Positions 34,221 through 42,828 of a stretch of DNA of 45,072 nt are shown piece by piece. The notes below the pieces were generated by a model. It saw nothing but the letters and a program-made list of their open reading frames with translations, searched no databases and had not been told where the DNA came from. Origin of the DNA: an uncultured Alphaproteobacteria bacterium. GTDB taxonomy: Bacteria > Pseudomonadota > Alphaproteobacteria > RUG11792. Where the stretch lies: assembly GCA_910588255.1 (NCBI GenBank), contig CAJUOM010000006.1:1-45072 (forward strand), given 5' to 3'. Within the stretch, counting starts at the first letter, position 1, and each line of letters starts with the position of its first letter. Position numbers and translations under genes: made by a program.

Positions 34221-35572
34221 TCACCTTTTTTCTCTTGGAATATATAAAGTTATCTCACTTGGTTGTATATTCGTATGATTCCCTGGATTAAATATATGAA
34301 GATTTTCTTCTCCTTTTATAAAATTATCATCCAAATCAATTTCAAAAAGTGTTACACCTATTCCAGGAAGTATTCTGGAAACAACTTCTTGTTTCGCTAA
34401 TTGTCTGTCTGCTCCTTTCACTCTTTTGTTTCTTACTGAGTCTAGGGCGGAATCGGAAACAATTATTGATTCTGCCATCCATTTTTCTATCTCGGAAAGA
34501 TCAACGTTCACATCAGTCCTTATTCCTATATATAGGCGATTATTTGTATTTTTTTCGATTTCATCCAGAGAGATATAGCGATAAAAAAATCTGCCTTTTT
34601 TATTAAATGAAACAACATTATATCCACGTTCGATCACACATAAGTAATGCTCTATAAGATTTATAACAGTATAAAGCAATTATCGATATTGTTGTGATCA
34701 TAAGGCTGCATAACCGGAACTATATCTGTTGGGATTAAAACAGAAACAGCTCCCAAAACTTCTGATAATTCTTGATATAGTTCATATGGTCTTACTTCAT
34801 TGCTATAAACCAAAGTTTCTAATCCAGGAAGTATCGTTATTATCTGCTCTAAAATTGTTCTTGATCCGAATGCCGAATTCCCTGATGAAGAATTTTTAAG
34901 TTTTTCAGCAAGAGAAACAGCTTTTTCTCTAATTTGTTTTGTTAATTTCTCGCATCTTTCCCAAAGAGGAAAATGTCTTTCAATAAAAAAACACGGAGGA
35001 GTCCAATTTTTCACGTGAAACACTCCGTCGATTCTGATTATCTTACATAACGGAAATCCAATACAAAACTCAGGAATTGTTTCCCCTATATATAAAAATC
35101 CGTTTGGAAAAAGCCGAGGAATTCTAACTGTATTTTCTTTTATATTATCATCAGAAACATAATCTCCTTCTATTGAATAATACCTCGCAGGATTTCCAAG
35201 AATTGGAGAAATTTCATCAGAACTTTCTGCTATTGCTAAGAATATCGTACATTCATTTTCTCCTTCTTTCATTGAAGCCGCAATATCTATTTCGAGAGAT
35301 TTCAATCCCTTATTCGTTTCAGGGAAAAAACTAAAAACCGGAAAAACAGCTTCTATTTCTTTGATTCTATAAATTCCTTCACTGAGAGAAACTGTGTCTG
35401 TTCTTAAATGGCGAACGCCAAAATGATTTGATGAAAGAAGTCGAATTTGATTTGCTATAACTCGAAAATTACGTAAATCATTTTGTTGAAAATGATGTTG
35501 TGATAAAAGCATCCCCTCATGCCAGTTTATATCAAGAGGGATGGGAAATACGCGTTTTCCATTCATACTCAT
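34221..35572 (-). pseudogene. tssK: type VI secretion baseplate protein TssK, frameshifted
   Basis: TssK connects the T6SS baseplate to the membrane complex. The first frame (34661-35572) has the diagnostic N-terminus INWHEGMLLSQHHFQQ, then the shoulder and helical-bundle region, and ends at NCFILL. The second frame (34221-34679) carries the rest, beginning TVINLIEHYLCVIERGYN and ending LYIPREKR. One T missing from the run at 34673-34675 (coding TGCTTTATA) would join them into about 450 residues, the family length. The start has AAGGAAG before ATG. It is the first gene of the tssK-L-M group. Confidence 0.85.
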
Positions 35573-35700
35573 ATAAACTTCCTTGACTTATTGAAATAAA
35601 GATACTCTTCTCAATATATTTTATAAAAAAAATAATAAAATTCATACAAAATTATTAATTTTATGTTAATTTGTGTTTGCAGATTGTTTTCATCTTGATG

Positions 35701-36414
35701 TTATAGAAAACGACAAAATATCAAAGAGAGAAAATATAAAATTATTAAAGGACCAGCTAAAAGAATCATACTCATGGCGTCAGGAGGAGTAATCAATGCT
35801 GATAAAACAACAATTGCCAAAATGATTTCTCTCCAAAGCTTTCTCAATGTTGTTATTCTCAATATATTTAATTTATTCAGTATATATATTAGCATAGGTA
35901 ATTGAAAGCTAACCCCAAATGAGAGCATTAAAACAATAATAAACGATATATTTTCACTTATTCTTGGGAGAAATTCAAAATTTGAGTCGTTACTTAGAAA
36001 AATCCTAAAAATGTTTGGAATCACGATGTAAAAAGCAAAAAGCATTCCTATAAAGAAAAATCCAGAGGTTAATAATATAAACTTTTTCGATATCTTTATT
36101 TCCTTTTCTTTTAATCCAGGTTTTATAAATTTCCAGAATTGATATAAAATATAAGGAAAACATATAGCAAGAGATGTGTAAAATGTTAATTTCAACTGCA
36201 GAGAAAATAGTTCACTGACTGACGTATAAATCAAATTTTGTGATTTTCCAAAATTTGTTATAGCATTTAAAAGCGGATAGGAAACAAATTCTGTTATTTG
36301 ATCTATAAAAATAAATGCAAAAATCATTGCTATAAAAACAGCAAAACATGAGTTAACTATGACTTTTCGTAGCGCTATTATATGCGATAAAAGATTTTCA
36401 GGTTTATCTTCCAT
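35701..36414 (-). CDS. tatC: twin-arginine translocase subunit TatC, 237 aa
   Basis: The six-TM receptor of the Tat pathway, which exports folded proteins. The start is probably ATG 36414 (MEDKPENLLSHIIALRK), which matches the family N-terminus and overlaps the stop of the preceding small ORF. An ATG at 36447 adds 11 residues and is also possible. Typical segments follow: FIFIDQITEFVSYPLL, LKLTFYTSLAICFPYILYQFWKFIKPGL, and SALITPPDAMSMILLAGPLIILY. No tatA/tatB is adjacent. It belongs to the rplY-pth-small ORF-tatC operon. Confidence 0.93.
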   Translation of the reverse strand: MEDKPENLLSHIIALRKVIVNSCFAVFIAMIFAFIFIDQITEFVSYPLLNAITNFGKSQNLIYTSVSELFSLQLKLTFYTSLAICFPYILYQFWKFIKPGLKEKEIKISKKFILLTSGFFFIGMLFAFYIVIPNIFRIFLSNDSNFEFLPRISENISFIIVLMLSFGVSFQLPMLIYILNKLNILRITTLRKLWREIILAIVVLSALITPPDAMSMILLAGPLIILYFLSLIFCRFL

Positions 36415-36544
36415 TTGGTGATATAAAAAAAGATTCACTTTTTTCATAATAAGCTTCAGGAATTGAAATCCCGACAGCTGAAAAAAATAATATTCCTATA
36501 GTTACTATACACATCAAAAAACACCACAGCAATTTTATAATCAT
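36404..36544 (-). CDS. small single-TM protein, 46 aa, coupled to pth and tatC
   Basis: The ATG (36544) overlaps the pth stop as ATGA, and its TAA (36404-36406) overlaps the tatC start ATG at 36414, so the three genes are tightly coupled. The product has one hydrophobic helix (LLWCFLMCIVTIGILFFSAVG) and a short polar tail (EAYYEKSESFFISPNGR). It does not look like TatA or TatB, which begin differently and have a long amphipathic helix. It could be a small membrane peptide or a coupling leader. Unrecognised. Confidence 0.5.
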   Translation of the reverse strand: MIIKLLWCFLMCIVTIGILFFSAVGISIPEAYYEKSESFFISPNGR

Positions 36545-37125
36545 TTTACTTCCTTTATTTCTTGAATTATTTTTGAGATAACAGCTGTTTTTTCTTCTTC
36601 AAAAAGCAATGATTCCATATTCCTGCAAACAGGAGTAAAAACCTTTGGGAGCATATCAGAAAGCTCATCTTTATAGAAAGTTGAAAGAACATATTGAGGC
36701 ACTTGATCTCTTGATAAAGGTCGCCCTATTCCGATCCTAATCCTCCAATATTTTGTTCCTATAAACTTATCAATATCTTTCAGACCATTATGGCCACCAT
36801 TACTTCCAGAAAATTTTATTTTCACATCAAGAGGAGAAAGATCTAAGTCATCGTGAATAACAAAAATATTCTCTGTTGGAATTTTATAAAAAGATACTAT
36901 TTGTGAAACTGCCTTTCCTGATAAATTCATGAAAGTCTGAGGTTTTTGAATAACAACTTTCGCAAATTTATTTAATGTTTTCTCTGAATATAAAGAACTA
37001 AATTTAGATTTGTAGTCAGGAAACCCAAAAGCATACGCCAAATGATCAGCAAGCATAAATCCTGCATTATGACGCGTATAGGCATAATCCAATCCCGGAT
37101 TTCCCAGACCTACTATCAAAAACAT
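36541..37125 (-). CDS. pth: peptidyl-tRNA hydrolase, 194 aa
   Basis: Releases peptidyl-tRNAs from stalled translation. The N-terminus MFLIVGLGNPGLDYAYTRHN with the catalytic His in TRHNAGF is diagnostic. The conserved QKPQTFMNLSGKAV, VIHDDLDL and GSNGGHNGLKDI motifs follow. Length is normal. It starts immediately after the rplY stop and its own stop overlaps the next small ORF. The rplY-pth order is typical for bacteria. Confidence 0.96.
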   Translation of the reverse strand: MFLIVGLGNPGLDYAYTRHNAGFMLADHLAYAFGFPDYKSKFSSLYSEKTLNKFAKVVIQKPQTFMNLSGKAVSQIVSFYKIPTENIFVIHDDLDLSPLDVKIKFSGSNGGHNGLKDIDKFIGTKYWRIRIGIGRPLSRDQVPQYVLSTFYKDELSDMLPKVFTPVCRNMESLLFEEEKTAVISKIIQEIKEVK

Positions 37126-37752
37126 TTAGGCAGCGGCCTCTTCTGTTTTTTCTGCATTTTCTTCAGTTGTGGTTACTTCTTCATCTGCAGATATTCTAGC
37201 TCCAACTAACGTTGCAATAACTGAATCTCTTTCAGAGTTCACAGGAGTGACTCCATTAGGTAAATTCAAGTTTTCTAACAAGAAACTTTCTCCTATATCT
37301 TTTCCTGAAAGATCGACTATTAATTTCTCTGGAATAGAATCTGGAGAACATAAACATTCAAGCCTATGAACAACAATATTAATCACGCCGCCTTTCTTAA
37401 GCGCTGGGCATTTGTCTTCATTAATAAACTCAACAGCAATACTTACTTTCACCTTTGAATTTTTTGAAACTCTTAAAAAATCTATATGAGCAGGCTTATC
37501 CGTTACAGGATCAAATTCAATTTCTTTTGGAAGAAATTTCTCAGTTTTTGATCCTATCTTTGCCTCAATAACATGCCCTAAAAATGCCAATGTATAACAC
37601 TCTGCAAGTAACTCCTTTTCTCTGACAGAAACTAGTACGGGTTCTTTGTTATCTCCATAAATAATTCCTGGAACTAATCCTTCATGACGCAACTTTCTTA
37701 TTTCTCTTTTTCCTGAAACATCTCTTGCAGAAACAACTAAATTAGATGCCAT
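37126..37752 (-). CDS. rplY: 50S ribosomal protein L25/general stress protein Ctc, 208 aa
   Basis: Binds 5S rRNA. The N-terminal L25 domain (SARDVSGKREIRKLRHEGLVPGIIYG) is followed by the TL5/Ctc C-terminal beta domain (about 95-190) and an acidic Glu/Ala tail (ENAEKTEEAAA), the long alphaproteobacterial form. AAAGG precedes the ATG. First gene of the rplY-pth-tatC operon. Confidence 0.96.
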   Translation of the reverse strand: MASNLVVSARDVSGKREIRKLRHEGLVPGIIYGDNKEPVLVSVREKELLAECYTLAFLGHVIEAKIGSKTEKFLPKEIEFDPVTDKPAHIDFLRVSKNSKVKVSIAVEFINEDKCPALKKGGVINIVVHRLECLCSPDSIPEKLIVDLSGKDIGESFLLENLNLPNGVTPVNSERDSVIATLVGARISADEEVTTTEENAEKTEEAAA

Positions 37753-38263
37753 TTTTACCTTTATATTAAATTGTCTATTTTTGATATAGTACCATGTTTT
37801 TTATCAAATTGGAAGATATTAAGATATGAAAAGTTATCAAATAGATTTACAGTGCAAGCTTTAAAAGAGTTGTTTCCTATACCAAAAGTATTAGAAACGT
37901 CACTGCAGTGCCAATGAAGTTATCCGGTCGTAGCCCATATTCATAAATCACGTTTTTCATGCAATTTTATATAATACATCTCAAATCTTTCTCCATTTGA
38001 GATATGTCTAAAGTTTAATTTAACATAAATCTCCAAGGTGCAAGTGGTATATAATTAAGCTGGAAATAAAACTTTTCTTAGAAAAAAGCTGGTTTTATAA
38101 TTTGTTAAAAACCAATAAAGAAAACTATCTTTAAATGATTTGAAAGTTTTTATTTAGCGTTTTATAGAACAAATTTTCTAAGACAGTTGGTATAATATCA
38201 AAAAGCAGTTTTTTAATTCTAACACTTTTTTAGACTTAATTTATATTAACTAAAAACATAACT
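37753..38263. other. 511-bp intergenic region with repeat copy B
   Basis: Between rplY and tRNA-Gln I see no gene. It holds the diverged repeat copy (37895-38140) and AT-rich sequence with T-runs near 38200-38235 that could end the tRNA transcript. Confidence 0.5.
37895..38140. repeat. dispersed intergenic repeat, copy B (diverged)
   Basis: CACTGCAGTGCCAATGAAGTTATCCGGT and CCATTTGAGATATGTCTAAAGTTTAATTTAACAT align with copy A at 28241-28500, as does the downstream ACTTTTCTT...GCTGGTTTTATAATTTGTTAAAAACC part. The core is conserved while flanks have diverged. Confidence 0.7.
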
Positions 38264-38339
38264 TGGCTGGGGCACCAGGATTCGAACCTGGGAAATAACG
38301 GTACCAAAAACCGTTGCCTTACCGCTTGGCTATGCCCCA
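38264..38339 (-). tRNA. tRNA-Gln (anticodon UUG)
   Basis: A 76-nt cloverleaf on the minus strand: acceptor TGGGGCA/TGCCCCA, D-arm GCC-AAGCGGTAA-GGC, anticodon stem ACGGT/ACCGT with the 7-base loop TTTTGGT (anticodon TTG), and T-arm CCAGG-TTCGAAT-CCTGG. The CCA end is encoded (38264-38266). It decodes CAA (and CAG by wobble). Confidence 0.95.
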
Positions 38340-38355
38340 AATACCTACTATTTTA

Positions 38356-38385
38356 ATGCTAGCGTATTATTTTGATAAATGTCAA
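38356..38385 (-). promoter_or_regulatory. tRNA-Gln promoter
   Basis: Perfect TTGACA (38380-38385), 18-bp spacer and TAGCAT (38356-38361) on the minus strand, 16 bp before the tRNA 5' end. Confidence 0.6.
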
Positions 38386-38518
38386 TGATTTTATACATTT
38401 CAACATGAAAAAATATATTATTTATAAAATAATGTTGTGAAACTAACAATTTTGTTTGTAAATCAGCATTTCTCATGTGAGAATTAAAAGTGTAGGGGAT
38501 TAATTTTAAGGTATTGAC

Positions 38519-39973
38519 ATGAAGTTAAAATTATCGATACTTATATCTTGTTTCTGTTTATTTTATTCAGATTTATATAGTGCCACGGTATATAAAGATG
38601 CAAATTACAGAGGAAAATCTCAAAGATTAGAAGCTGGGAAATATAACTGGGCCGACTTGAAGAAAAGTGGAGCTATCGGTGATGATTGCATAAGTTCTTT
38701 GAAAGTTAATAGTGGCTATAGAGTGACTTTATATCACGATCCTGATTTTAAGACTAAACCCCAATCGTTTACTTCTAACACAAGCTATGTTGGTAATACT
38801 CTTAATGACAAAACATCGTCTATTCTTGTTGAAAAATTATATAGTTCGAGTACTCCAGCAGCAGTATATACGGGAACCGGTCTTTCGGGTACACAACAGG
38901 CCCTTTCTGTTAGAAAATATGATAAAGCGAAATTGGATAAATTAATAGGGGGTAAAGATATAAAATCTTATAGGGTAAGCAGCAATTACAGAATAGTGCT
39001 ATATGAAGATATAAATAAAGCAACTGGCAGAACTTCCTATAGCAGTGGTGGTTTTAACAATCTTCAAACCTCCATACGTGGAAAAATAACTTATGTTACT
39101 GTTGAACCTTATAATGGAGGAAGTTACGTCACGTTATATAGCGAAAAAGATTTCAAAGGAGTTCAGCAGTCGTTTGGTATAGGTTCTTTTTCTAATTTGA
39201 ATCAAATAATAGGAAATGGAAAAGTGAAGTCTTTGAAAGTATCTAGTGGATATAGAGCTGTTTTGTATGATGGATTAAATGGCACAAGAAAATCATTTAC
39301 AGGATCTGTCAAAGATATAGGTTCTGAAATGCTTGGAAAAGGGAGTTATTTATCTGTAGAAAAAGCAGATGGGGGAACTCCGCATATGACGGTTTTCAAA
39401 GATAAAAATTATAAAGGACTTCAACAATCTTTTGCTCCAGGGAAAATAATGTATAAAGTAAATAACTCTTATCCCGGAATCAGTGATTTATCGACAAGTA
39501 AGCTCATGTATACATACACAAAATCATTAAAAATTGACAAAGGTTTTAAAGCAAAATTATTCTACAGTAGTAATTATTGCACAGGCACTCCAGATGCTGT
39601 GGTTACTGGTGATGTTCCTGATGCCAGAGCAAAAATGAATGGAAGAGCTATTTGTTCAATTAAACTCGAAAGAGAGTTTTCAAATGATGCTGTGACAGTT
39701 GGACAAAATGCAGAATTTAACGGAACAATAAAGGAACTAAAAGAAGGAGAATATCCTTATAACAAAATCGGATTATCAAATAACACTATATCTGCGATAT
39801 TTGTTCCAAAAGGATATGTAGTTATTTTGCATGATGGAAACAATTTCACTGGTAATTCCGTTGCGTTTAATGCTGCTAATTCTGAAATACAAATAGATAA
39901 TTTGAAGGATCTGTTTGATAATAAAACATCATCAATAACTATTGCTAAGATCGATTCTATGCCAGCAAAATAG
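38519..39973 (+). CDS. exported protein with five beta/gamma-crystallin-like domains, 484 aa
   Basis: A signal peptide (1-22, cleavage near YSA-T) precedes five tandem domains at about 23-107, 114-197, 202-282, 289-385 and 390-477. Each has the beta/gamma-crystallin pattern (YKDANYRGKSQRLEAGKY, then ISSLKVNSGYRVTLY). The calcium motif (N/D)(N/D)xx(S/T)S is present as DDCISS (55-60), NDKTSS (96-101) and DNKTSS (467-472), and weaker elsewhere. It is secreted or surface-exposed and likely calcium-stabilised; a role in host interaction is a guess. AAGG precedes the ATG. It stands alone, ending at the terminator at 39995. Confidence 0.85.
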   Translation: MKLKLSILISCFCLFYSDLYSATVYKDANYRGKSQRLEAGKYNWADLKKSGAIGDDCISSLKVNSGYRVTLYHDPDFKTKPQSFTSNTSYVGNTLNDKTSSILVEKLYSSSTPAAVYTGTGLSGTQQALSVRKYDKAKLDKLIGGKDIKSYRVSSNYRIVLYEDINKATGRTSYSSGGFNNLQTSIRGKITYVTVEPYNGGSYVTLYSEKDFKGVQQSFGIGSFSNLNQIIGNGKVKSLKVSSGYRAVLYDGLNGTRKSFTGSVKDIGSEMLGKGSYLSVEKADGGTPHMTVFKDKNYKGLQQSFAPGKIMYKVNNSYPGISDLSTSKLMYTYTKSLKIDKGFKAKLFYSSNYCTGTPDAVVTGDVPDARAKMNGRAICSIKLEREFSNDAVTVGQNAEFNGTIKELKEGEYPYNKIGLSNNTISAIFVPKGYVVILHDGNNFTGNSVAFNAANSEIQIDNLKDLFDNKTSSITIAKIDSMPAK

Positions 39974-39994
39974 TTTTGTATTGCATGATTTACT

Positions 39995-40036
39995 AAAAGG
40001 TCTATAATATAACTGAAGCGGTATTATAGGCCTTTT
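39995..40036 (+). terminator. hairpin between the crystallin-like gene and mscS
   Basis: AAAAGGTCTATAATA (39995-40009) pairs with TATTATAGGCCTTTT (40022-40036) with one mismatch; the TTTTATT after the stem makes a terminator. The stem ends four bases before the mscS ATG at 40040, so it also covers the place where an mscS ribosome site should be. Confidence 0.75.
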
Positions 40037-40039
40037 ATT

Positions 40040-40933
40040 ATGAAAATAAAACTATCGCGAAAAATAATAATTCAACCAATTATCATTGTCTTATTGATAT
40101 TTTTGTTTATATTTACTCCTAACATTATAGACAAAAATTCATCTGTTTATCCGTATTGGAAAATCCTAAGATCAGCAATGTTATTGCTTGCAGCATGGCT
40201 AAGTATGAAATTAGTCACTTTGATGTTTCTTGATCCAATTAATGAAAATCGTAAGAAAAACCTTCCAAATATAATAAAGGATTTGATAGGCTCCTTGATT
40301 TATTTCATTGCGCTCTCTGTTATCATAACAGAAGTATATGGCAAAACACTAACAAGCATAGGTGCGTTTTTCATTAGCTCTTGGGCTATCATTGGTTTTG
40401 CGGCAAAGGATATTATTGCAGAATGTATTTATGGTATATATCTAGATTTTCAGGCAGATTTTGAGGTTGGAGATTGGATTCAATTTAATGATGGAACAGT
40501 CGGGAAAATAATAAAAATGAAAATGACAGGACTGGAAATTTTATTACAAAACAACACTGTGCTCTTTATAAACAACACATTATTAAGTCATGAACCAATT
40601 GTTAACCTAAGTAAACCTGAACATGATTATTATGCCAGTATAAATCTTTCCATAGATTTTACTGTTCCAATTTCGCAAGCAACGAAAATTCTGTCAGATG
40701 CAATGAAAGGTATTTCAGATATTAATATCAATGATTTCAAAGTATTTGCAGATTCTATTCAAGAAAATGGAGTTGTTTATATAATACATTTCAAAGTTCC
40801 AGATCAAAGTAGTTTATTTGAAATAAGACACCAAGTTTTGCAAAGAGTGACAGAACATCTTCGAAAAATCAATCTTAATATGTTGACAGAAAACAAAGAT
40901 TTGAATAAATCACATCAAGGATATAATTTTTGA
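40040..40933 (+). CDS. MscS-family mechanosensitive channel, 297 aa
   Basis: A small-conductance mechanosensitive channel that releases solutes on hypo-osmotic shock. Three TM segments (about 12-28, 41-64, 80-105) lead into the pore helix TSIGAFFISSWAIIGFAAKDIIAE, then the MscS beta domain (FEVGDWIQFNDGTVGKIIKM) and the C-terminal domain. The protein is of the short MscS type. No Shine-Dalgarno is free upstream: a hairpin ends four bases before the ATG. The 3' end overlaps nuoN convergently by 24 bp. Confidence 0.9.
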   Translation: MKIKLSRKIIIQPIIIVLLIFLFIFTPNIIDKNSSVYPYWKILRSAMLLLAAWLSMKLVTLMFLDPINENRKKNLPNIIKDLIGSLIYFIALSVIITEVYGKTLTSIGAFFISSWAIIGFAAKDIIAECIYGIYLDFQADFEVGDWIQFNDGTVGKIIKMKMTGLEILLQNNTVLFINNTLLSHEPIVNLSKPEHDYYASINLSIDFTVPISQATKILSDAMKGISDININDFKVFADSIQENGVVYIIHFKVPDQSSLFEIRHQVLQRVTEHLRKINLNMLTENKDLNKSHQGYNF

Positions 40934-42319
40934 AAACAGTGCTTCTATTTGAGAATAAAATAAGCTAAAAGATATTAATGTTATAACAGGAGAGAGATAT
41001 ATGAATCTCGATGTTTCTATAAAGATAGGATTATTGGTTTTCGTAAAGAAAAATCTCGATAATTTGGCGGTATATAATATGGATAAAACTGAATATACTC
41101 CGGAAACAACAAGAAGTAAATAGCTTTTAGATTGTAAGAAGAATTCAAAGATATGTAACTTTGCTATGAAATTTCCAAAAGGAGGAATACCTGCCATCGA
41201 AAACATAGATAACAGAAGCAAAACTCCCAAAAGCGGAGAGGTATTTATTATTCCTGAAATGTCTGAAAAAGTTTTTATTTGTTGATGTTTGTTTATGAAC
41301 AATATCCCTGTAAAAAAGCAAAGTGATGAAATGGAATAATATATCAAATAACAAATAACATCTGTAGCTTGATTCAGAGAGTTTATAATTGCAAATACAC
41401 TGAAGATAAATCCTAAATGACCTATGGAAGAAGTAGCAATGAATTTGTTTATGTTATTTTGAAAAATAGGAACTATTGCTCCGAATATCATTGACATAAT
41501 AGCTATAGTTTCTATTAAGAGCTGAAAATCATAGAATTTATTAACCGTGAATAAAGAGAAAATTTTAAAAAATATAAATATTAAAAATAACTTCCATATT
41601 GCATCTAAAAACATAACTATCAAAAAAGAGGCTTTTTCATATACATCTAATAACCAAGTATGAAATGGAACAAGTCCGAATTTAAATAAAATATATAAAA
41701 GTATCAATACAGTTCCTGTTATCGATTCGAAATTTTTGTTTAAAAATATCTTTTGATATGATAGAGATCCAAATTGACTATATAAAAGACTGCAACCAAA
41801 AAGAAATATAGTACTCATAACGGAGGATACTAGAAGGAATCTTATGGCGCATTTTTTCAAATTCTCAAATGGTTCGTTTGTGCTATTTAATAAAATAAAC
41901 ACAAGAGAAAATGTATATAATTCTAGTCCGACAAGCAAACACAGAAAATTGTTCGAGGTTAGACATAAACTTACCGCATTCACAAATCCCCAAATAAATA
42001 TGTAAAACTCCGCAGATGCTTGTTTTGAAAAATTTGAAATCCAAAAAAATAATAATATAAAAACAAACAATATCAATTTGACGGATTGTAATCCCTGATT
42101 ATATATAAACAAAGACAAACTGAAATTGTTGTTTGGAACGCCTGTATATACGAAATTTACAATTAAACAGTAAATTGCAAAAAAATAACTTAATTTAAAA
42201 ATATGTTTTGGTGTTTTTGAAAATGTTCTATAGAGAATTAATATGGTCATGAAAACTGCGGTTAATATATCCGGAAATGCAAAATTTAATTCTTTCAATA
42301 AATTTAAAGGTAACTGCAT
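40910..42319 (-). CDS. nuoN: NADH-quinone oxidoreductase subunit N, 469 aa
   Basis: An antiporter-like proton-pumping subunit of respiratory complex I. About 13-14 TM segments, including FKFGLVPFHTWLLDVYEKA with the essential Lys/His region and ATSSIGHLGFIFSVFA, plus LFSMAGIPPFGNFIAKL. Length is normal. It starts inside the 3' end of birA (16-bp overlap). In most alphaproteobacteria nuoN ends the nuo operon and birA follows it; here birA precedes nuoN and no other nuo genes are in the window. Confidence 0.94.
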   Translation of the reverse strand: MQLPLNLLKELNFAFPDILTAVFMTILILYRTFSKTPKHIFKLSYFFAIYCLIVNFVYTGVPNNNFSLSLFIYNQGLQSVKLILFVFILLFFWISNFSKQASAEFYIFIWGFVNAVSLCLTSNNFLCLLVGLELYTFSLVFILLNSTNEPFENLKKCAIRFLLVSSVMSTIFLFGCSLLYSQFGSLSYQKIFLNKNFESITGTVLILLYILFKFGLVPFHTWLLDVYEKASFLIVMFLDAIWKLFLIFIFFKIFSLFTVNKFYDFQLLIETIAIMSMIFGAIVPIFQNNINKFIATSSIGHLGFIFSVFAIINSLNQATDVICYLIYYSISSLCFFTGILFINKHQQIKTFSDISGIINTSPLLGVLLLLSMFSMAGIPPFGNFIAKLHIFEFFLQSKSYLLLVVSGVYSVLSILYTAKLSRFFFTKTNNPIFIETSRFIYLSPVITLISFSLFYSQIEALFSKIISLM

Positions 42320-42828
42320 TCTTTCATACCAAAAATCAATTCTTTATAAAGATTCTCAACTATTTCTTCAGATTTTACAAGTATATTAAATTCATCATTT
42401 ATATTTGCTGCTCTGTCTATGGGGGATGAGATTAAATTAATTCCTATCCCAATAACTACATATGGATAATATACCTCAACTAAAACTCCTGCCAGTTTTT
42501 TATCATTAATTAAAAGATCATTAGGAATCTTTAATTTTATGATTTCAGAATTTGTTATATTGTTCAGAAAATTTCTAAGAAGATTAATAACAAATGAGGT
42601 TAATATATTCGTTTTTTCAATGGTAATATTTAATTTCCCCATATTGATTATGTATGAACAATAAAAATTACCTTTTGGAGACTGCCAAACTCGATTATTT
42701 AACCTGCCTCTTCCAGAAGTTTGCTCATCAGTCAATATGGCGTAATCTGTATTTATGTTGTTTTTCAATAAAAACTTTATTGCATAATCACTAGTGCTAT
42801 CTAATATCGCAAAATGTTTTATCTTCAT
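42304..42828 (-). CDS. birA: biotin--[acetyl-CoA-carboxylase] ligase, 174 aa
   Basis: Attaches biotin to the carboxyl carrier protein AccB. The ligase domain has DEQTSGRGRLNNRVWQSPKGNFYCS (biotinyl-AMP loop GRGR plus W), then KIPNDLLINDKKLAGVLVE and VIGIGINL. There is no N-terminal repressor domain and the C-terminal cap is minimal, as in monofunctional ligases; it is among the shorter members. It starts one base from the aminotransferase stop. Confidence 0.92.
   Translation of the reverse strand: MKIKHFAILDSTSDYAIKFLLKNNINTDYAILTDEQTSGRGRLNNRVWQSPKGNFYCSYIINMGKLNITIEKTNILTSFVINLLRNFLNNITNSEIIKLKIPNDLLINDKKLAGVLVEVYYPYVVIGIGINLISSPIDRAANINDEFNILVKSEEIVENLYKELIFGMKECSYL

Noticed and set aside
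38471..38482. TCTCATGTGAGA dyad upstream of the crystallin-like gene as an operator
   Set aside because: Only 5-bp arms, one occurrence; not distinguishable from chance.
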